From Rhodococcus wratislaviensis (GTDB taxonomy: Bacteria > Actinomycetota > Actinomycetes > Mycobacteriales > Mycobacteriaceae), in the NCBI RefSeq assembly GCF_900455735.1, contig NZ_UAUI01000022.1:496001-560000 (forward strand): DNA of 64,000 bases, in the 5' to 3' direction. The position numbers were made by a program, and so were the translations under genes. Below the pieces are notes generated by a model, which saw nothing but the letters and a program-made list of their open reading frames with translations, was not told the origin of the DNA and did not search any database. Below, in pieces: positions 1-10,152 of this stretch (position 1 is the stretch's first letter; each line of letters begins with the position of its first letter).

Positions 1-376
1 GTTCGGCGACACGCTCCGGGACGACGCGCCCGACGGCGATGTAGTCCTGCAGGAACAGCGGCTCGGCACCGCAGACGACGAGGTCGTCGACGACCATCGC
101 GACGAGGTCGAGGCCCACGGTGTCGTGCTTGTCGAGTGCCTGAGCGACGGCGAGCTTCGTGCCCACACCGTCCGTGGACGCCGCGAGCAGCGGCTCCTTG
201 TAGTCACCCTTGAGCGAGAACAGACCCGCGAATCCACCGAGACCACCGAGAACCTCGGGACGGCTGGCGCGCTTGGCCAAGGGAGCGAAGAGTTCCACCG
301 CCCGATCGCCTGCGGCGATGTCCACTCCTGCGGCGGCGTAGGACGCGCCAGGGCGACTTGTCGGATCCTCGGTCAT
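1..376 (-). CDS. purM: Phosphoribosylformylglycinamidine cyclo-ligase PurM (N-terminal part, cut by window start)
   Basis: Step five of purine synthesis: ATP-dependent closure of FGAM to AIR in the cytosol. Only the first 125 codons are in the window; the C-terminal two thirds lie beyond base 1. The visible part begins [20 protein letters not shown] and contains the AIRS-family features [13 protein letters not shown] and [20 protein letters not shown], which form the ATP-binding N-terminal domain. It lies 120 bp downstream of purF on the same strand, the purF-purM pairing seen in mycobacteria. The ATG at 376 is the first start in frame and directly precedes the conserved N-terminus. The 120 bp between the two genes hold no further gene that I can see. 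Confidence 0.95.
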   Translation of the reverse strand, partial: MTEDPTSRPGASYAAAGVDIAAGDRAVELFAPLAKRASRPEVLGGLGGFAGLFSLKGDYKEPLLAASTDGVGTKLAVAQALDKHDTVGLDLVAMVVDDLVVCGAEPLFLQDYIAVGRVVPERVAE

Positions 377-496
377 GTGGTTGTTACTCCAGCCTTCTGT
401 TGCTCGTCAAAATCGTGTCGGTCGGGCAATCGAGTGCTGTGATTGCGTCCTTACGGTACCGGAGTACGTTCTCCGGCCGGATCCCGATGTACCGGC

Positions 497-2080
497 CTAC
501 GGCCGACTGAGGGCGTTCGCGTTGTCGTTCTCCCGCGTCGCGGGACCGCCTGCCGCGCTCTCGAGCATTCCCTCGAGAACGTTCTTTCCGATCGACGTCT
601 CCGTGGGGAGCGCGATGGGGTACGTGCCGTCGAAGCAGGCCGCGCACAGTCGTGTCGCAGGCTGCTCGGTCGCGGCGATCATGCCTTCGGTGGAGATGTA
701 GCCGAGGGTGTCGGCGCCGATGGAACGGCGCACCCCTTCGAGCATCTCGTCGAAGCTGCCGGGTTCGCCACCGCCGCCCGCGCCGTTGGCGATCAGCTCG
801 GCCGGCGAGGCGAAGTCGATGCCGTAGAAGCAGGGCCATTTGACCGGCGGCGACGCGATCCGGACATGGATCTCCAGTGCGCCGGCCTCACGGAGCATCC
901 GGATGAGCGCGCGCTGGGTGTTGCCGCGGACGATCGAGTCGTCCACCACCACGAGGCGCTTACCGCGGATGACTTCCTTGAGGGGGTTGAGCTTGAGGCG
1001 GATACCGAGCTGACGGATCGTCTGCGACGGCTGGATGAAGGTGCGGCCCACGTAGGCGTTCTTCATCAGACCCTGCCCGTACGGAATGCCCGACCCCTGC
1101 GCGTAACCGACCGCGGCGGGAGTGCCCGACTCGGGGACCGGGATGACGAGGTCGCCCTCGGCGGGGTGCTCGGTGGCGAGGCGACGGCCGATCTCGACGC
1201 GGGTGGAATGCACCGAACGTCCGGCGATGACACTGTCCGGACGGGCCAGGTACACGTACTCGAACACGCAGCCCTTGGGCTCGGGGTTCGCGAAGCGGGA
1301 GGAACGGACGCCGTCGGCGTCGATGGCGAGCAGTTCGCCGGGCTCGATGTCGCGGACGAAGGACGCGCCGACGATGTCGAGTGCGGCCGTCTCGCTGGCC
1401 ACGACCCAGCCGCGGTCCAGGCGTCCGAGGCACAGCGGGCGGATGCCGTGCGGGTCACGGGCCGCGTAGAGCGTGTGCTCGTCCATGAAGGTGAGGCAGA
1501 ACGCGCCGCGCAGTGTCGGCAGGAGCTTCATGGCCGCCTGCTCGATGGTGCTGTCGGCGGCGGCGTGCGCGAGGAGGGCGCCGACGACGTCCGAGTCGGA
1601 CGTGGCGCCGCCGGGGCGCTTGTCGTTGACCAGTCCGGCTTCACGGGCGCGCTGCGCCAGCTCCGCCGTGTTGACGAGGTTGCCGTTGTGCCCGAGGGCG
1701 ATGCCGCTGCCCGCGGCGGTGGTGCGGAAGATCGGCTGCGCGTTCTCCCACGTGGTCGAGCCCGTGGTGGAGTAACGACAGTGACCGACGGCGACGTGGC
1801 CCGGCATCGCTGCCAGGGTCTGCTCGTCGAACACCTGGCTGACCAACCCGAGGTCCTTGAAGACCAGCACCTGCGAACCGTCGGCGACGGCGATACCCGC
1901 CGCTTCCTGCCCACGGTGCTGCAGAGCATAAAGTCCGTAGTAGGTGAGTTTCGCCACATCCTCTCCCGGCGCCCAGACGCCGAAGACTCCGCATTCCTCG
2001 CGGGGCTCGTTCTCGTCCTCGTCGGACGGGTTCGAAGAGAGAAGATTAGGACTGTGGACCGACAGATCGGCTCTGGTCAC
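497..2080 (-). CDS. purF: Amidophosphoribosyltransferase PurF
   Basis: Commits PRPP to purine synthesis: glutamine plus PRPP gives 5-phosphoribosylamine. The 527-residue product has an N-terminal Ntn glutaminase domain whose catalytic cysteine would be Cys30 in EECGVFGVWAPGEDVAK, exposed after removal of a propeptide, followed by a phosphoribosyltransferase domain with the PRPP-loop motif LVVVDDSIVRGNT. An in-frame TTG at 2116 would add 12 residues. I prefer GTG at 2080 because AGGGAG lies seven bases upstream of it and the mycobacterial proteins have a similar short variable leader. It is transcribed toward purM and divergently from the CFA synthase, with about 170 bp between them. Confidence 0.95.
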   Translation of the reverse strand: MTRADLSVHSPNLLSSNPSDEDENEPREECGVFGVWAPGEDVAKLTYYGLYALQHRGQEAAGIAVADGSQVLVFKDLGLVSQVFDEQTLAAMPGHVAVGHCRYSTTGSTTWENAQPIFRTTAAGSGIALGHNGNLVNTAELAQRAREAGLVNDKRPGGATSDSDVVGALLAHAAADSTIEQAAMKLLPTLRGAFCLTFMDEHTLYAARDPHGIRPLCLGRLDRGWVVASETAALDIVGASFVRDIEPGELLAIDADGVRSSRFANPEPKGCVFEYVYLARPDSVIAGRSVHSTRVEIGRRLATEHPAEGDLVIPVPESGTPAAVGYAQGSGIPYGQGLMKNAYVGRTFIQPSQTIRQLGIRLKLNPLKEVIRGKRLVVVDDSIVRGNTQRALIRMLREAGALEIHVRIASPPVKWPCFYGIDFASPAELIANGAGGGGEPGSFDEMLEGVRRSIGADTLGYISTEGMIAATEQPATRLCAACFDGTYPIALPTETSIGKNVLEGMLESAAGGPATRENDNANALSRP

Positions 2081-2190
2081 CGGGGTGCTCCCTGGGGATG
2101 GGCGTGTGAGGGGCAAGGTCAGTCTACGTGCCCTGCGCCGTCGCTTCGCCCACGGTGCCGATCGAACCGGCCCGACTCCCGGACGGACAG

Positions 2191-2211
2191 CCGAAAATAG
2201 ATTAGTTTCGG
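2191..2211. promoter_or_regulatory. Inverted repeat in the purF / CFA-synthase divergent region
   Basis: CCGAAA and TTTCGG arms (2191-2196 and 2206-2211) flank an A/T-rich nine-base core in an otherwise GC-rich divergent intergenic region, about 110 bp upstream of purF and 42 bp upstream of the CFA synthase. The position suits an operator for either gene. I cannot assign it to a known regulator. Confidence 0.3.
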
Positions 2212-2253
2212 TATCGATCAGTATCCTCGAATCGCAGAGCGGGGGCTTTTCCG

Positions 2254-3573
2254 ATGAACGTCCGCAGCGCGGCTCCGACCGCCGCAGAACGCCTGCTGAA
2301 CGCCTTCGAGGGTGCGATGGGCATCCCCATTCCTGTGCACGTCCGATGCTGGGACGGCTCTGAGGCGGGCCCCGACTCCGACGTCACCATCGTCTTCCGC
2401 AACCGCCGGGCCATCCGGAGGGTGCTGTGGTCGCCGAACGAACTCGGTCTCGTCCGGGCCTACGTGTCCGGTGACCTCGAGATCGAGGGCGACGTCTTCC
2501 GACTGCTGACGCTTCCGGATCTCGTCGGCCGGCTGGGCACTCTCGGTGTCCGCGGATCCGACCGCGGCACCGTCCTGAAGTCGCTGTCGACTTTCGTCCG
2601 GCTCGGCGGTCTGGGTCTCCGGCCGACACCGCCGTCGGTGGAGGTGTCCCGGCGCCGCGGCACCAAGCACAGCAAGGCGCGCGACGCGTCCTCGGTGTCA
2701 CATCACTACGACGTAGGCAACGATTTCTACCGCCTGTTCCTGGGGCCGACGATGGTCTACTCCTGCGGGTACTGGGACCAGCGATCCGACGACCGCGGTG
2801 CGATCGGGACGCTCGAGGAAGCGCAGAACGAGAAGCTGGACCTGGTCTGCCGCAAGCTCGGACTCCAGTCGGGCATGCGACTGCTGGATGTGGGCTGCGG
2901 CTGGGGTTCGATGGCGATCCACGCCGCCGAGAAGTACGACGTGTCCGTCGTCGGCGTCACCCTCAGCCACGAACAGGCCGAGTGGGCGCGGGCGAGGGTC
3001 TCCGAGGCCGGGCTGTCGGATCTGATCGAGATCCGTGTGCAGGACTACCGCGACGTCGTCGACGGTCCGTTCGACGCGATCTCCAGCATCGGCATGTCCG
3101 AACACGTCGGCGACTCCGCGCTGCCGGGCTATGCGCAGCACCTGCTCGACCTTCTGCGTCCCGAAGGGCGGCTGCTCAACCACGCCATCGCCGCGGTCCG
3201 GTCGCTCACCGGCACGGACAATTCCTCGGGACTGATCGAGAACTACATCTTCCCGGACGGCGAGGTGCTGCCGCTGAGCAGAACGCTCGACGCCTTCGAG
3301 CGCGCCGGACTCGAGGTGCGCGACGGCGAGGCCCTCCGGGAGCATTACGCACTCACGCTGCGGGCGTGGGTGGGCAGACTGCGCGACTCCTGGGACGACG
3401 CGATCCGGCTCGCCGGCGCGGAGCGGGCCCGCACCTGGTTGCTGTACCTCGCGGCCAGCGCCCTGGGGTTCGAGGAGAAGGGCCGGCTGACGATCCATCA
3501 GGTGCTGGCCGTGCGCCCGTCCGACGACGGGTCGAGTGGCCTGCCGCGCACCCGCGCATTGTGGCTGGGCTAG
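2254..3573 (+). CDS. Cyclopropane-fatty-acyl-phospholipid synthase family SAM methyltransferase
   Basis: A 439-residue SAM-dependent enzyme of the CFA/mycolic-acid cyclopropane synthase superfamily, predicted to transfer a methylene or methyl group to the double bond of membrane phospholipid acyl chains. Residues 1-140 form the family's N-terminal SCP-like region. HHYDVGNDFY at about 150 and MVYSCGYW at about 170 are typical of the catalytic domain, and LLDVGCGWGSMAIHAAEKY at about 209-227 is the SAM-binding motif I. SSIGMSEHVG follows at about 281. The length fits bacterial CFA synthases with the N-terminal extension better than the roughly 290-residue mycolate-modifying enzymes. It is monocistronic, divergent from purF, and its stop abuts the convergent SCP-like gene with no spacer. 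Confidence 0.88.
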   Translation: MNVRSAAPTAAERLLNAFEGAMGIPIPVHVRCWDGSEAGPDSDVTIVFRNRRAIRRVLWSPNELGLVRAYVSGDLEIEGDVFRLLTLPDLVGRLGTLGVRGSDRGTVLKSLSTFVRLGGLGLRPTPPSVEVSRRRGTKHSKARDASSVSHHYDVGNDFYRLFLGPTMVYSCGYWDQRSDDRGAIGTLEEAQNEKLDLVCRKLGLQSGMRLLDVGCGWGSMAIHAAEKYDVSVVGVTLSHEQAEWARARVSEAGLSDLIEIRVQDYRDVVDGPFDAISSIGMSEHVGDSALPGYAQHLLDLLRPEGRLLNHAIAAVRSLTGTDNSSGLIENYIFPDGEVLPLSRTLDAFERAGLEVRDGEALREHYALTLRAWVGRLRDSWDDAIRLAGAERARTWLLYLAASALGFEEKGRLTIHQVLAVRPSDDGSSGLPRTRALWLG

Positions 3574-3960
3574 CTATACGCGCAGCAGCGGCAGCCAGTG
3601 GGCGATCTCCCCGGCGCGACTCCCCGACACCGAGACTCCGCCGCCGGCGGTCGCGCTGTCGAATTCCAGCAGTCCCGTCACTAGCAGCAGCCACGTCCGG
3701 GGGTCGGTCTCCACGACGTTCGGCGGCGTGCCCCGGGTATGCCGGGGACCTTCGATGCACTGGACCGCGACGAACGGCGGCACCCGCACCTCCACGCTCG
3801 ACCCGGGTGCCACCTGCTCGAGCGTCCGCGCGCTGAGCCGGACCGCCGCGGCCAGCTGGGTGCGGGACGGTTTCTCGTCGGAATCGCCGCGCAGCCACGG
3901 ACCGACCTCGAGTACGGCGGCCCTCAGTTCGGCGGGATCTACGGCTCGGCGCGACGGCAT
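3574..3960 (-). CDS. Sterol carrier family protein (Rv0807-like)
   Basis: A 128-residue actinobacterial protein. The basic N-terminus MPSRRAVDPAELRAAV precedes a region resembling the MDMPI/SCP-2 fold found in small sterol-carrier-like proteins of mycobacteria, where the equivalent gene also lies beside purF. The C-terminal half (RTWLLLVTGLLEF then SGSRAGEIAHWLPLLRV) carries the conserved threshold-type motif of these proteins. No signal peptide or transmembrane segment. No catalytic function can be assigned; lipid or small-hydrophobe binding is a family-based guess. It follows the CPBP protease gene with a four-base gap, so it is probably the last gene of a purL-hydrolase-CPBP-SCP transcript. 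Confidence 0.7.
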   Translation of the reverse strand: MPSRRAVDPAELRAAVLEVGPWLRGDSDEKPSRTQLAAAVRLSARTLEQVAPGSSVEVRVPPFVAVQCIEGPRHTRGTPPNVVETDPRTWLLLVTGLLEFDSATAGGGVSVSGSRAGEIAHWLPLLRV

Positions 3961-3964
3961 ACGT

Positions 3965-4609
3965 TCAATCTACTGTGTGAGCTCGCGCGACTTCGGCTGC
4001 CACCGCCCCACCGACGTTGACCGAAAGGTGCAGCAGTGCAGGGGCTACGACGCTTCCGCTGCGTCGACGCAACCAGTCGAACAGCACTGCGGAGGAGCCG
4101 GTGAGCAGCATGCTCGCGGCGACGCCGTCACCGGCGGTCCGGGCCGCGCGCACGTGCCACAGCGCGAACGTGGCGGCGTGCAGGGCGTGAGCCGTCGTCG
4201 GCGGCCAGGCCCGTCGCAGCATCGCGGACAGGACGCTGCGGAACAGCAGTTCCTCGTGCGCCACGGTCCCCACCGGGATCCGGAACCCCACCCAGCCGAC
4301 GAAATCGGTGACGCGGTCGCCCGTCGGCACACGCCTGCGCAGTGCGGGCACGCACAACGTGATCGCGTATCCGGCGAGCGGGACCACCGAGGCCGCGGCG
4401 CCGTATCGCAGCCCGGACGGCACGTTCGACGCGGACAGGCCGAGTTCGTCGACGCCGTACCCCGCGGCGCGTGCTGCTCCCACGACCGACAGTCCGAGCA
4501 CGCCTCCCGCGACAGCCCGCCCGTACGGGCCGAGGCCCGAACCGGGCAGCACCACGTTGTTCCACAGCACGGCCGCCGTCGCACCGGCAACGGAGGCGAG
4601 CCTGCTCAC
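3965..4609 (-). CDS. CPBP-family intramembrane glutamic endopeptidase
   Basis: A 214-residue integral membrane protein with about six hydrophobic segments. The three signatures of the CPBP (Abi/Rce1-type) protease family are present in order: EELLFR (the EExxxR motif, with the catalytic glutamates), FALWHV (the FxxxH motif) and LLHLSVN (the HxxxN motif). Family members cleave prenylated or membrane peptides, or contribute to bacteriocin immunity; the substrate here is unknown. The GTG start at 4609 overlaps the TGA of the upstream hydrolase gene by three bases, which implies translational coupling. Longer in-frame extensions read through the hydrolase gene and are not credible. Confidence 0.82.
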   Translation of the reverse strand: MSRLASVAGATAAVLWNNVVLPGSGLGPYGRAVAGGVLGLSVVGAARAAGYGVDELGLSASNVPSGLRYGAAASVVPLAGYAITLCVPALRRRVPTGDRVTDFVGWVGFRIPVGTVAHEELLFRSVLSAMLRRAWPPTTAHALHAATFALWHVRAARTAGDGVAASMLLTGSSAVLFDWLRRRSGSVVAPALLHLSVNVGGAVAAEVARAHTVD

Positions 4610-6375
4610 TTCTCCGGTCCCTCTGTCCCGGAGAGGGATTCGAGAGTAGAGCGGACTCGTTCGGTGTCGACGGGCGTCCACCCCTCGGGCTGGGCGACCG
4701 TGATCCAGCCGTCGAGGACGAGAGTCCCGTAATTGTGGCCGTGTCCGTCCGGCACGCCTGCGGCGTTGGTGAGGTCGGCCGAGACCTGCCAGAACGTCAC
4801 GAACGGAAACCATTTCATCGACGGCGAGCGATCCTCGCCCGGTGGTTCCTTCAACCAGTCGGGCCGGGTGAACGCGAGGTCGGGCGACCACCACACGACG
4901 GGATCGGACGGGTGCTGGACGTACAGGATGCGCGGCGACAGCCACTCGCCGGTGTTCTCGACCATGTCGGCGGAGTCGTCGGCGAACCGCACCACCAGGC
5001 CCGCCGCGTACTCGGGGTCCACCTCGGGTGTGCCGGGGTCCCGGCGCTGGATCAGCTGTCCCCACAGGCGGTTCGAGTTGGGCGGCCCGACCCACAGCAC
5101 GCCGTCGACGGTCTGCCGGATGTCGCTCAGTGTGCCGAAGGCGCCCTCCCCCGCCTGGGTGCCGAGACTTTCGCCGTAGACCAGCAGTTTGGGACGCGTC
5201 GCCTCGGGCTCCTGCAACCACCGCTCGTGCACGCGGTCGATCAGCTTCTTCCCTGCCTCCGCTGCCTTGTCGCGGTCGGCGAGGAACGAGATCCAACTCG
5301 GCAGGAACGAGTACTGGCTGGCCACCAACGCCGTGTCACCGTTGTGGACCAGCTCGATCGCCTGCGCCGCAGTCGGATTGATCCAGCCGGTGCCGGTGGT
5401 GGGGATGACGACGAGGACCTTGCGCGAGAACGCGCCGGTCCGCTCGAGTTCGTCGATGACGATGTCCATGCGCGCGTCCGGGTCCTCGGCGGTCTCGAGG
5501 CCGGCGTAGACGCGGATGGGGTCCTTGGCCGGTGTGCCGTTGGCTGCCGTGAGCTCGTCGGCGTCGAGGCCTCGGGACACGAAGTTGCGGCCCTCGTAGC
5601 CGAGGGTGTCCCAGGACGCCAGCGACTCGGGGCTGCCCGACTTCTCGGGGTCGAGTGGCTGCTCGGCGCCGTCCCGGGTGGTCGAATTCTGCAGGCTGAA
5701 CGCCGCATTCGTGGCGGCGTAGATGCCGCGCATCAGAACACCGTCGACGAGCAGGAAGAACAGCACCGTCACGATGAGGATGCCGACGGTGGTGGCCGTC
5801 GGGATCGCGAGGTGCCACCGCCGGATGAGTCGTGCCGCGATCCACCGCACCAGTTCGCGCAGCAGCCGCCACACCGAGATGATCGCGGCGCCCACGAGCA
5901 GACTCAGACCGCCCGTGCGGATGTACCCGGTGGTGGTGGTGCCCTCCGCCCCCATCAGCGCGGCGAGCTCGCGCTGCCATGCCGCGGAGTACGCGAGCAT
6001 CACGAGACTCACGACCACGCACGTCACCGTCACGACGACGCGCAGGCCGGTGGACCACGGTTCCGGCAACGGCCACCACGACCGGCGCCGCAGGAAGTAC
6101 CGACGCACCAGCCAGCCGATCGCCGTTCCCACCGTGTAGCCGATCGCGGCGTTGATGCCGCCGATCAGCCCCTGGAACAGCCAGTCGCGGGGCAGCAGCG
6201 ACGGCGTCAGCGACCAGCAGAAGAACAGCGTCGCGAACGCGATGCCGGTGAAGTCGAGCCGAAGGAAACGCCAGGTCCGGTCGAGTCGGGGACCGTGGAG
6301 GAGTGCAGGATCAACCAGCCGCGAGAGTTCCCGCGGCCCCCTGTCAACCCTCTCCAATGCCCCCGATTCGACCAT
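4606..6375 (-). CDS. Membrane-anchored alpha/beta-hydrolase (DUF2319 / Abhydrolase_9 type)
   Basis: A 589-residue protein. The first 240 residues hold about five transmembrane segments (for example GIAFATLFFCWSLTPSLLP and TVGILIVTVLFFLLVDGVLM), followed by an alpha/beta-hydrolase domain with the nucleophile elbow LLVYGESLGTQAGE, putting the likely catalytic serine at about residue 403. The C-terminal DGHGHNYGTLVLDGW probably supplies the histidine. This architecture matches the mycobacterial Rv1069c-type family of unknown substrate. An esterase acting at the membrane or cell envelope is the reasonable inference. It starts three bases after the purL stop and overlaps the CPBP gene start, so it appears co-transcribed with purL. 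Confidence 0.82.
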   Translation of the reverse strand: MVESGALERVDRGPRELSRLVDPALLHGPRLDRTWRFLRLDFTGIAFATLFFCWSLTPSLLPRDWLFQGLIGGINAAIGYTVGTAIGWLVRRYFLRRRSWWPLPEPWSTGLRVVVTVTCVVVSLVMLAYSAAWQRELAALMGAEGTTTTGYIRTGGLSLLVGAAIISVWRLLRELVRWIAARLIRRWHLAIPTATTVGILIVTVLFFLLVDGVLMRGIYAATNAAFSLQNSTTRDGAEQPLDPEKSGSPESLASWDTLGYEGRNFVSRGLDADELTAANGTPAKDPIRVYAGLETAEDPDARMDIVIDELERTGAFSRKVLVVIPTTGTGWINPTAAQAIELVHNGDTALVASQYSFLPSWISFLADRDKAAEAGKKLIDRVHERWLQEPEATRPKLLVYGESLGTQAGEGAFGTLSDIRQTVDGVLWVGPPNSNRLWGQLIQRRDPGTPEVDPEYAAGLVVRFADDSADMVENTGEWLSPRILYVQHPSDPVVWWSPDLAFTRPDWLKEPPGEDRSPSMKWFPFVTFWQVSADLTNAAGVPDGHGHNYGTLVLDGWITVAQPEGWTPVDTERVRSTLESLSGTEGPEK

Positions 6376-6378
6376 TCA

Positions 6379-8700
6379 TCACCCGAACAATGCCGGCAGA
6401 GTTCCCTCGAACGTCGTGCGCAGCTCGGCCAGCGAGACCGAGAACTGGCCCTGGACCTCGACGGAATCGGACCCCTCGTCCACCACACCGATGCGCACCC
6501 ACGGGAGATTACGGGCCGTGCACATACCGGTAAAGCGAGTTTCCTCGGTGCGCGGGACCGCAACGAGCACGCGGCCCGACGACTCGGAGAACAGGGTGAC
6601 GAACGGATCGGCGTCGTCGGGAAGCAGGATCCGGCAGCCCGTCTCCCCGGCCAGCGCGGCCTCGACGACGGTCTGCGCGAGACCACCTTCGGACAGGTCG
6701 TGCGCCGCGGACACCAGTCCGTCGCGGGACGCCGCGAGGAGGATGTCGGCCAGCAACTGCTCCCGCTCGAGGTCGACCTTCGGCGGAACGCCGCCGAGGT
6801 GTCCGTGCTCGACCTGCGACCAGATGGACCCGTCGAACTCGTCGCGGGTGTCGCCGAGCAGGATCAGCGTTTCGCCCGGTTCCAGTCCGAGACCGGTGGG
6901 GATGCGACGGTGCACGTCGTCGATGACACCGAGCACGGCCACCACCGGGGTGGGCAGGATCGGGGTCGAGCCGGTCTGGTTGTAGAAGCTGACGTTGCCA
7001 CCGGTGACGGGGATGCCGAGCTTCGCGCAGCCGTCCGCCAGGCCGCGGACGGCCTGCTGGAACTGCCACATGACGCCGGGATCCTCGGGGGACCCGAAGT
7101 TCAGGCAGTTGCTGACGGCCTTGGGGGTCGCGCCGGTGACGGCGACGTTGCGGAAGGCCTCGGCGAGCGCGAGCTGGGCGCCGGCGTACGGGTCGAGCGC
7201 GGTGTAACGGCCGGACGCATCGGTGGCGAGCGCGATGCCGCGGCCCGTCTTCTCGTCGACGCGAATCACGCCCGAGTCGGCGTTCTCGGCCAGGACGGTG
7301 TTGCCGCGCACGTAGCGGTCGTACTGCTCGGTGATCCACTTGCGGCTGCACAGCGCCGGGGACGCGAGCATCTTCAGCAGGGTCGCCTTCAGTTCGTCGG
7401 CCGACTCGGGACGCTTCAGTCCGGCGGTGGTGTCGGCGACGAGGGCGTCCTGGCTCGCGGGACGCTGCACGGGGCGCTCGTACACCGGGCCCTCGTGGGC
7501 GACGGTGCGCGGCGGCACGTCGACGACGGTCTCGCCGTGCCAGGAGATGGTGAGCCGCTCGCCGTCGGTGACCTCACCGATGACGGTGGCGAGGACGTCC
7601 CACTTCTTGCAGACCTCCATGAACGCGTCGACGTTGTCGGGGGTGACGACGGCGCACATGCGTTCCTGGGACTCGCTGGACAGCACCTCGGCCGCGGTCA
7701 TGCCGGTGGCCCGCATCGGGACCTGCTCGAGGTTGATGTGCATGCCGCCGTCACCGGCCGCGGCGAGCTCGGACGTGGCGCAGGACAGGCCGGCGCCGCC
7801 GAGGTCCTGGATACCGACCACGAGCTTCGCGGCGTACAGCTCGAGACAGCACTCGATGAGCACCTTCTCGGTGAACGGGTCACCGACCTGCACCGCAGGG
7901 AGCTTCTTCCTGCTTTTCGATGCTCCAGCTCCGCCTTCGGCTTCGTGTTCGTCTCCTGATTCGTCGCCGTCGAACGTCTCCGACGCGAGGACGGACACGC
8001 CGCCGATGCCGTCGAGGCCGGTGCGCGCACCGAACAGGATGATCTTGTTGCCGGCACCCGACGCGAACGCGAGATGCAGATCCTCGACGCGCATTGCGCC
8101 GGCGCACAGGGCGTTGACCAGGGGGTTACCGGCGTACGACTCGTCGAACACGGTCTCGCCGCCGACGTTGGGGAGGCCGAGCGAGTTGCCGTAGCCGCCG
8201 ACACCGCGCACCACACCGTCGACGACGCGTCGGGTGTCGGGGGCGTCCGCCGCACCGAAGCGCAGCTGGTCCATGACGGCGATGGGCCGCGCGCCCATGG
8301 CCATGATGTCGCGGACGATGCCGCCGACGCCGGTGGCCGCGCCCTGGTAGGGCTCCACGTAGGACGGGTGGTTGTGGCTCTCGACCTTGAACGTGACCGC
8401 CCAGCCGTCGCCGATGTCGACGACGCCGGCGTTCTCGCCGATGCCCGCGAGCATCGAGGAACGCATCTCGTCGGTCGTGGTCTCACCGAAGTACTTGAGG
8501 TGCACCTTGGACGACTTGTAGGAGCAGTGCTCGCTCCACATCACCGAGTACATCGCGAGCTCGGCCTCGGTGGGGCGGCGGCCCAGGATCTCCTTGATGC
8601 GGGCGTACTCGTCGTCCTTCAGACCCAGTTCCTTGAAGGGCTGTGCGACGTCGGGGGTCGCGGTGGCGGCGGTGACGGTGTCGACCGGGTGTGCTGACAC
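6379..8700 (-). CDS. purL: Phosphoribosylformylglycinamidine synthase subunit PurL
   Basis: Synthetase subunit of FGAM synthase (FGAR plus glutamine-derived ammonia plus ATP gives FGAM), working with PurQ and PurS encoded at 16.5 kb. The 773-residue protein has the small-PurL architecture: [40 protein letters not shown] near the N-terminus, and the duplicated AIRS-like domain with [14 protein letters not shown] and [19 protein letters not shown]. The GTG at 8700 begins the conserved N-terminal region, with AAGGGA roughly a dozen bases upstream. An unusual highly charged insert occupies about residues 244-265, between [20 protein letters not shown] and [12 protein letters not shown], and is discussed as a finding. 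Transcribed away from the M18 aminopeptidase gene's end. Confidence 0.96.
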   Translation of the reverse strand: MSAHPVDTVTAATATPDVAQPFKELGLKDDEYARIKEILGRRPTEAELAMYSVMWSEHCSYKSSKVHLKYFGETTTDEMRSSMLAGIGENAGVVDIGDGWAVTFKVESHNHPSYVEPYQGAATGVGGIVRDIMAMGARPIAVMDQLRFGAADAPDTRRVVDGVVRGVGGYGNSLGLPNVGGETVFDESYAGNPLVNALCAGAMRVEDLHLAFASGAGNKIILFGARTGLDGIGGVSVLASETFDGDESGDEHEAEGGAGASKSRKKLPAVQVGDPFTEKVLIECCLELYAAKLVVGIQDLGGAGLSCATSELAAAGDGGMHINLEQVPMRATGMTAAEVLSSESQERMCAVVTPDNVDAFMEVCKKWDVLATVIGEVTDGERLTISWHGETVVDVPPRTVAHEGPVYERPVQRPASQDALVADTTAGLKRPESADELKATLLKMLASPALCSRKWITEQYDRYVRGNTVLAENADSGVIRVDEKTGRGIALATDASGRYTALDPYAGAQLALAEAFRNVAVTGATPKAVSNCLNFGSPEDPGVMWQFQQAVRGLADGCAKLGIPVTGGNVSFYNQTGSTPILPTPVVAVLGVIDDVHRRIPTGLGLEPGETLILLGDTRDEFDGSIWSQVEHGHLGGVPPKVDLEREQLLADILLAASRDGLVSAAHDLSEGGLAQTVVEAALAGETGCRILLPDDADPFVTLFSESSGRVLVAVPRTEETRFTGMCTARNLPWVRIGVVDEGSDSVEVQGQFSVSLAELRTTFEGTLPALFG

Positions 8701-8843
8701 TGGAGGTGGGGTCCCTTCCCTACGGGAGTCAAGAGAGGCAAGCCGGGAGTCACGGTCGGCGCAAGCCGGGTGGCGACGAGCCGTACGTCAGTCTATCCGG
8801 CGGCTCGTTCCGGCACCGACCTGGCGCTCCTCGCCCCGCTTCC

Positions 8844-10139
8844 TCACGCCGTCGGTGTGAGGAAGGCCGCAAGGGCGTCGGAATAGGCACGCACGTCACG
8901 GGCACCCATCAGTTCCCGCGCCGAGTGCATTCCGAGCTGGGCGGCGCCCACGTCGACGGTGCTCAGTCCGGTCCTGGACGCGGTGATCGGGCCGATGGTC
9001 GAACCGCACGGTAGATCGGCCCGGTGCACGTACCGCTGCAACGGCACGCCGGCCTGGTCGCAGGCGAGGGCGAACGCACCGGCTCCGGCGGCGTCGGTGG
9101 CGTAGCGCAGGTTCTGGTTGACCTTGAGCACCGGTCCCCCGTTGACGGCGATGTGGTGCGCGGGCTCGTGCCGGTCCGGGTAGTTGGGGTGCGTGGCGTG
9201 TGCCATGTCTCCGGACGCGCAGATCGATCCGGCCATCGTCTGCAGGAATTCTTCGCGACCGCCGCCTCGGCCGAGGACGATGCGCTCGAGCACGGTGCTC
9301 AGGAGGTCGGAGAACGCGCCCCGGTCGGACATGCTCCCCACCTCCTCGTGGTCGAACAGCGCGAGCACCGGCACCCGGTCCCCGGGGTTCTCGGCCGCCG
9401 CCAGCAGCGCCTGGGTGCCCGCGTAGCAGGTGCCCTGGTTGTCGAGCCGCGGCGCACTGACGAGGTCCTGTTCGGTTCCGACGAGGGCGCTGGGCGCGAG
9501 ATCGTGGGTCATCAGTTCCCATCCGAGCACCGCGTCGGCAGGCACCTCGGCCCGGTCGGCCACGAAGTCGATGAACGAGCGGCGTTCGGACCCCACACCC
9601 CACACCCCGTTGAGGTGGCGCTGTGGATCGAGGTGGACGCCCTTGCGGTCCTCGGACAGGTGGATCGCCAGCTGCGGGACGCGCAGGATCGGTTCGTCGA
9701 CGCGGACGAGTTTCTCCTCGACCGTGTTACCGGCCCGCACGCTCAGCCTCCCCGAGATGCCCAGGTCGCGGTCGAGCCACGAGTTGAGCCACGCACCGCC
9801 GTACGGTTCGAGACCCACCAGCTGCCACCCCGCCGACGACAGGTCCGGGTGCTGCTTGACGCGCAGGTTCGGGCTGTCGGTGTGCCCGCCGACGATGCGG
9901 AACGGCGCCGTCCGGCCCAGCCCTTCGGTACTCCACGCGATCAGGGATCCGCCGCGCACGAGGAAGTACCGGCCGGGCTCGCCGGGCCACGAGTCGGTCT
10001 CGTGTAACTCGGTGAAACCGTTGCCGGTCAGCAACATCGACACCGTCGCGCACACATGGAACGGCGACGGTGATGCATCGACGAAGGTGCAGAGTCCCTG
10101 GGCGTCGGCCCACGTAGTGGAAGGCATGGGGTCAATCAT
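8844..10139 (-). CDS. M18-family metallo-aminopeptidase (PepC / aspartyl aminopeptidase type)
   Basis: A 431-residue cytosolic zinc aminopeptidase, predicted to release N-terminal residues, often acidic, from peptides. Metal-ligand motifs of M18 are visible: [12 protein letters not shown] near the N-terminus, [15 protein letters not shown] at about 260-275 (catalytic Glu and metal Glu), and [13 protein letters not shown]. The length matches the family. The corresponding mycobacterial gene (pepC, Rv0800) lies in the same neighbourhood near purL. Two ATGs, at 10139 and 10127, are possible and neither has a strong ribosome-binding site; the first is given. It begins 13 bases after the VOC-family gene on the same strand. 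Confidence 0.9.
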   Translation of the reverse strand: MIDPMPSTTWADAQGLCTFVDASPSPFHVCATVSMLLTGNGFTELHETDSWPGEPGRYFLVRGGSLIAWSTEGLGRTAPFRIVGGHTDSPNLRVKQHPDLSSAGWQLVGLEPYGGAWLNSWLDRDLGISGRLSVRAGNTVEEKLVRVDEPILRVPQLAIHLSEDRKGVHLDPQRHLNGVWGVGSERRSFIDFVADRAEVPADAVLGWELMTHDLAPSALVGTEQDLVSAPRLDNQGTCYAGTQALLAAAENPGDRVPVLALFDHEEVGSMSDRGAFSDLLSTVLERIVLGRGGGREEFLQTMAGSICASGDMAHATHPNYPDRHEPAHHIAVNGGPVLKVNQNLRYATDAAGAGAFALACDQAGVPLQRYVHRADLPCGSTIGPITASRTGLSTVDVGAAQLGMHSARELMGARDVRAYSDALAAFLTPTA

Positions 10140-10152
10140 GCAGGACCGGTTG

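Noticed and set aside
443..2200. Long open frame on the plus strand opposite purF
   Set aside because: Its protein is rich in Arg, Asp, Glu and Gly with no domain, and it is exactly antisense to a clear purF; a GC-rich coding shadow.
2191..2211. Purine riboswitch upstream of purF
   Set aside because: No conserved purine-aptamer junction bases or three-way junction could be seen; only a short palindrome is present.
4471..7959. 1162-codon open frame on the plus strand across the hydrolase and purL genes
   Set aside because: It covers two genes antisense, shows low-complexity composition and no motif; open only because of GC-rich codon bias.
7900..7980. Intein or transposon remnant in purL
   Set aside because: The insert is only about 22 residues, keeps the frame and has no splicing motifs, terminal repeats or target duplication.
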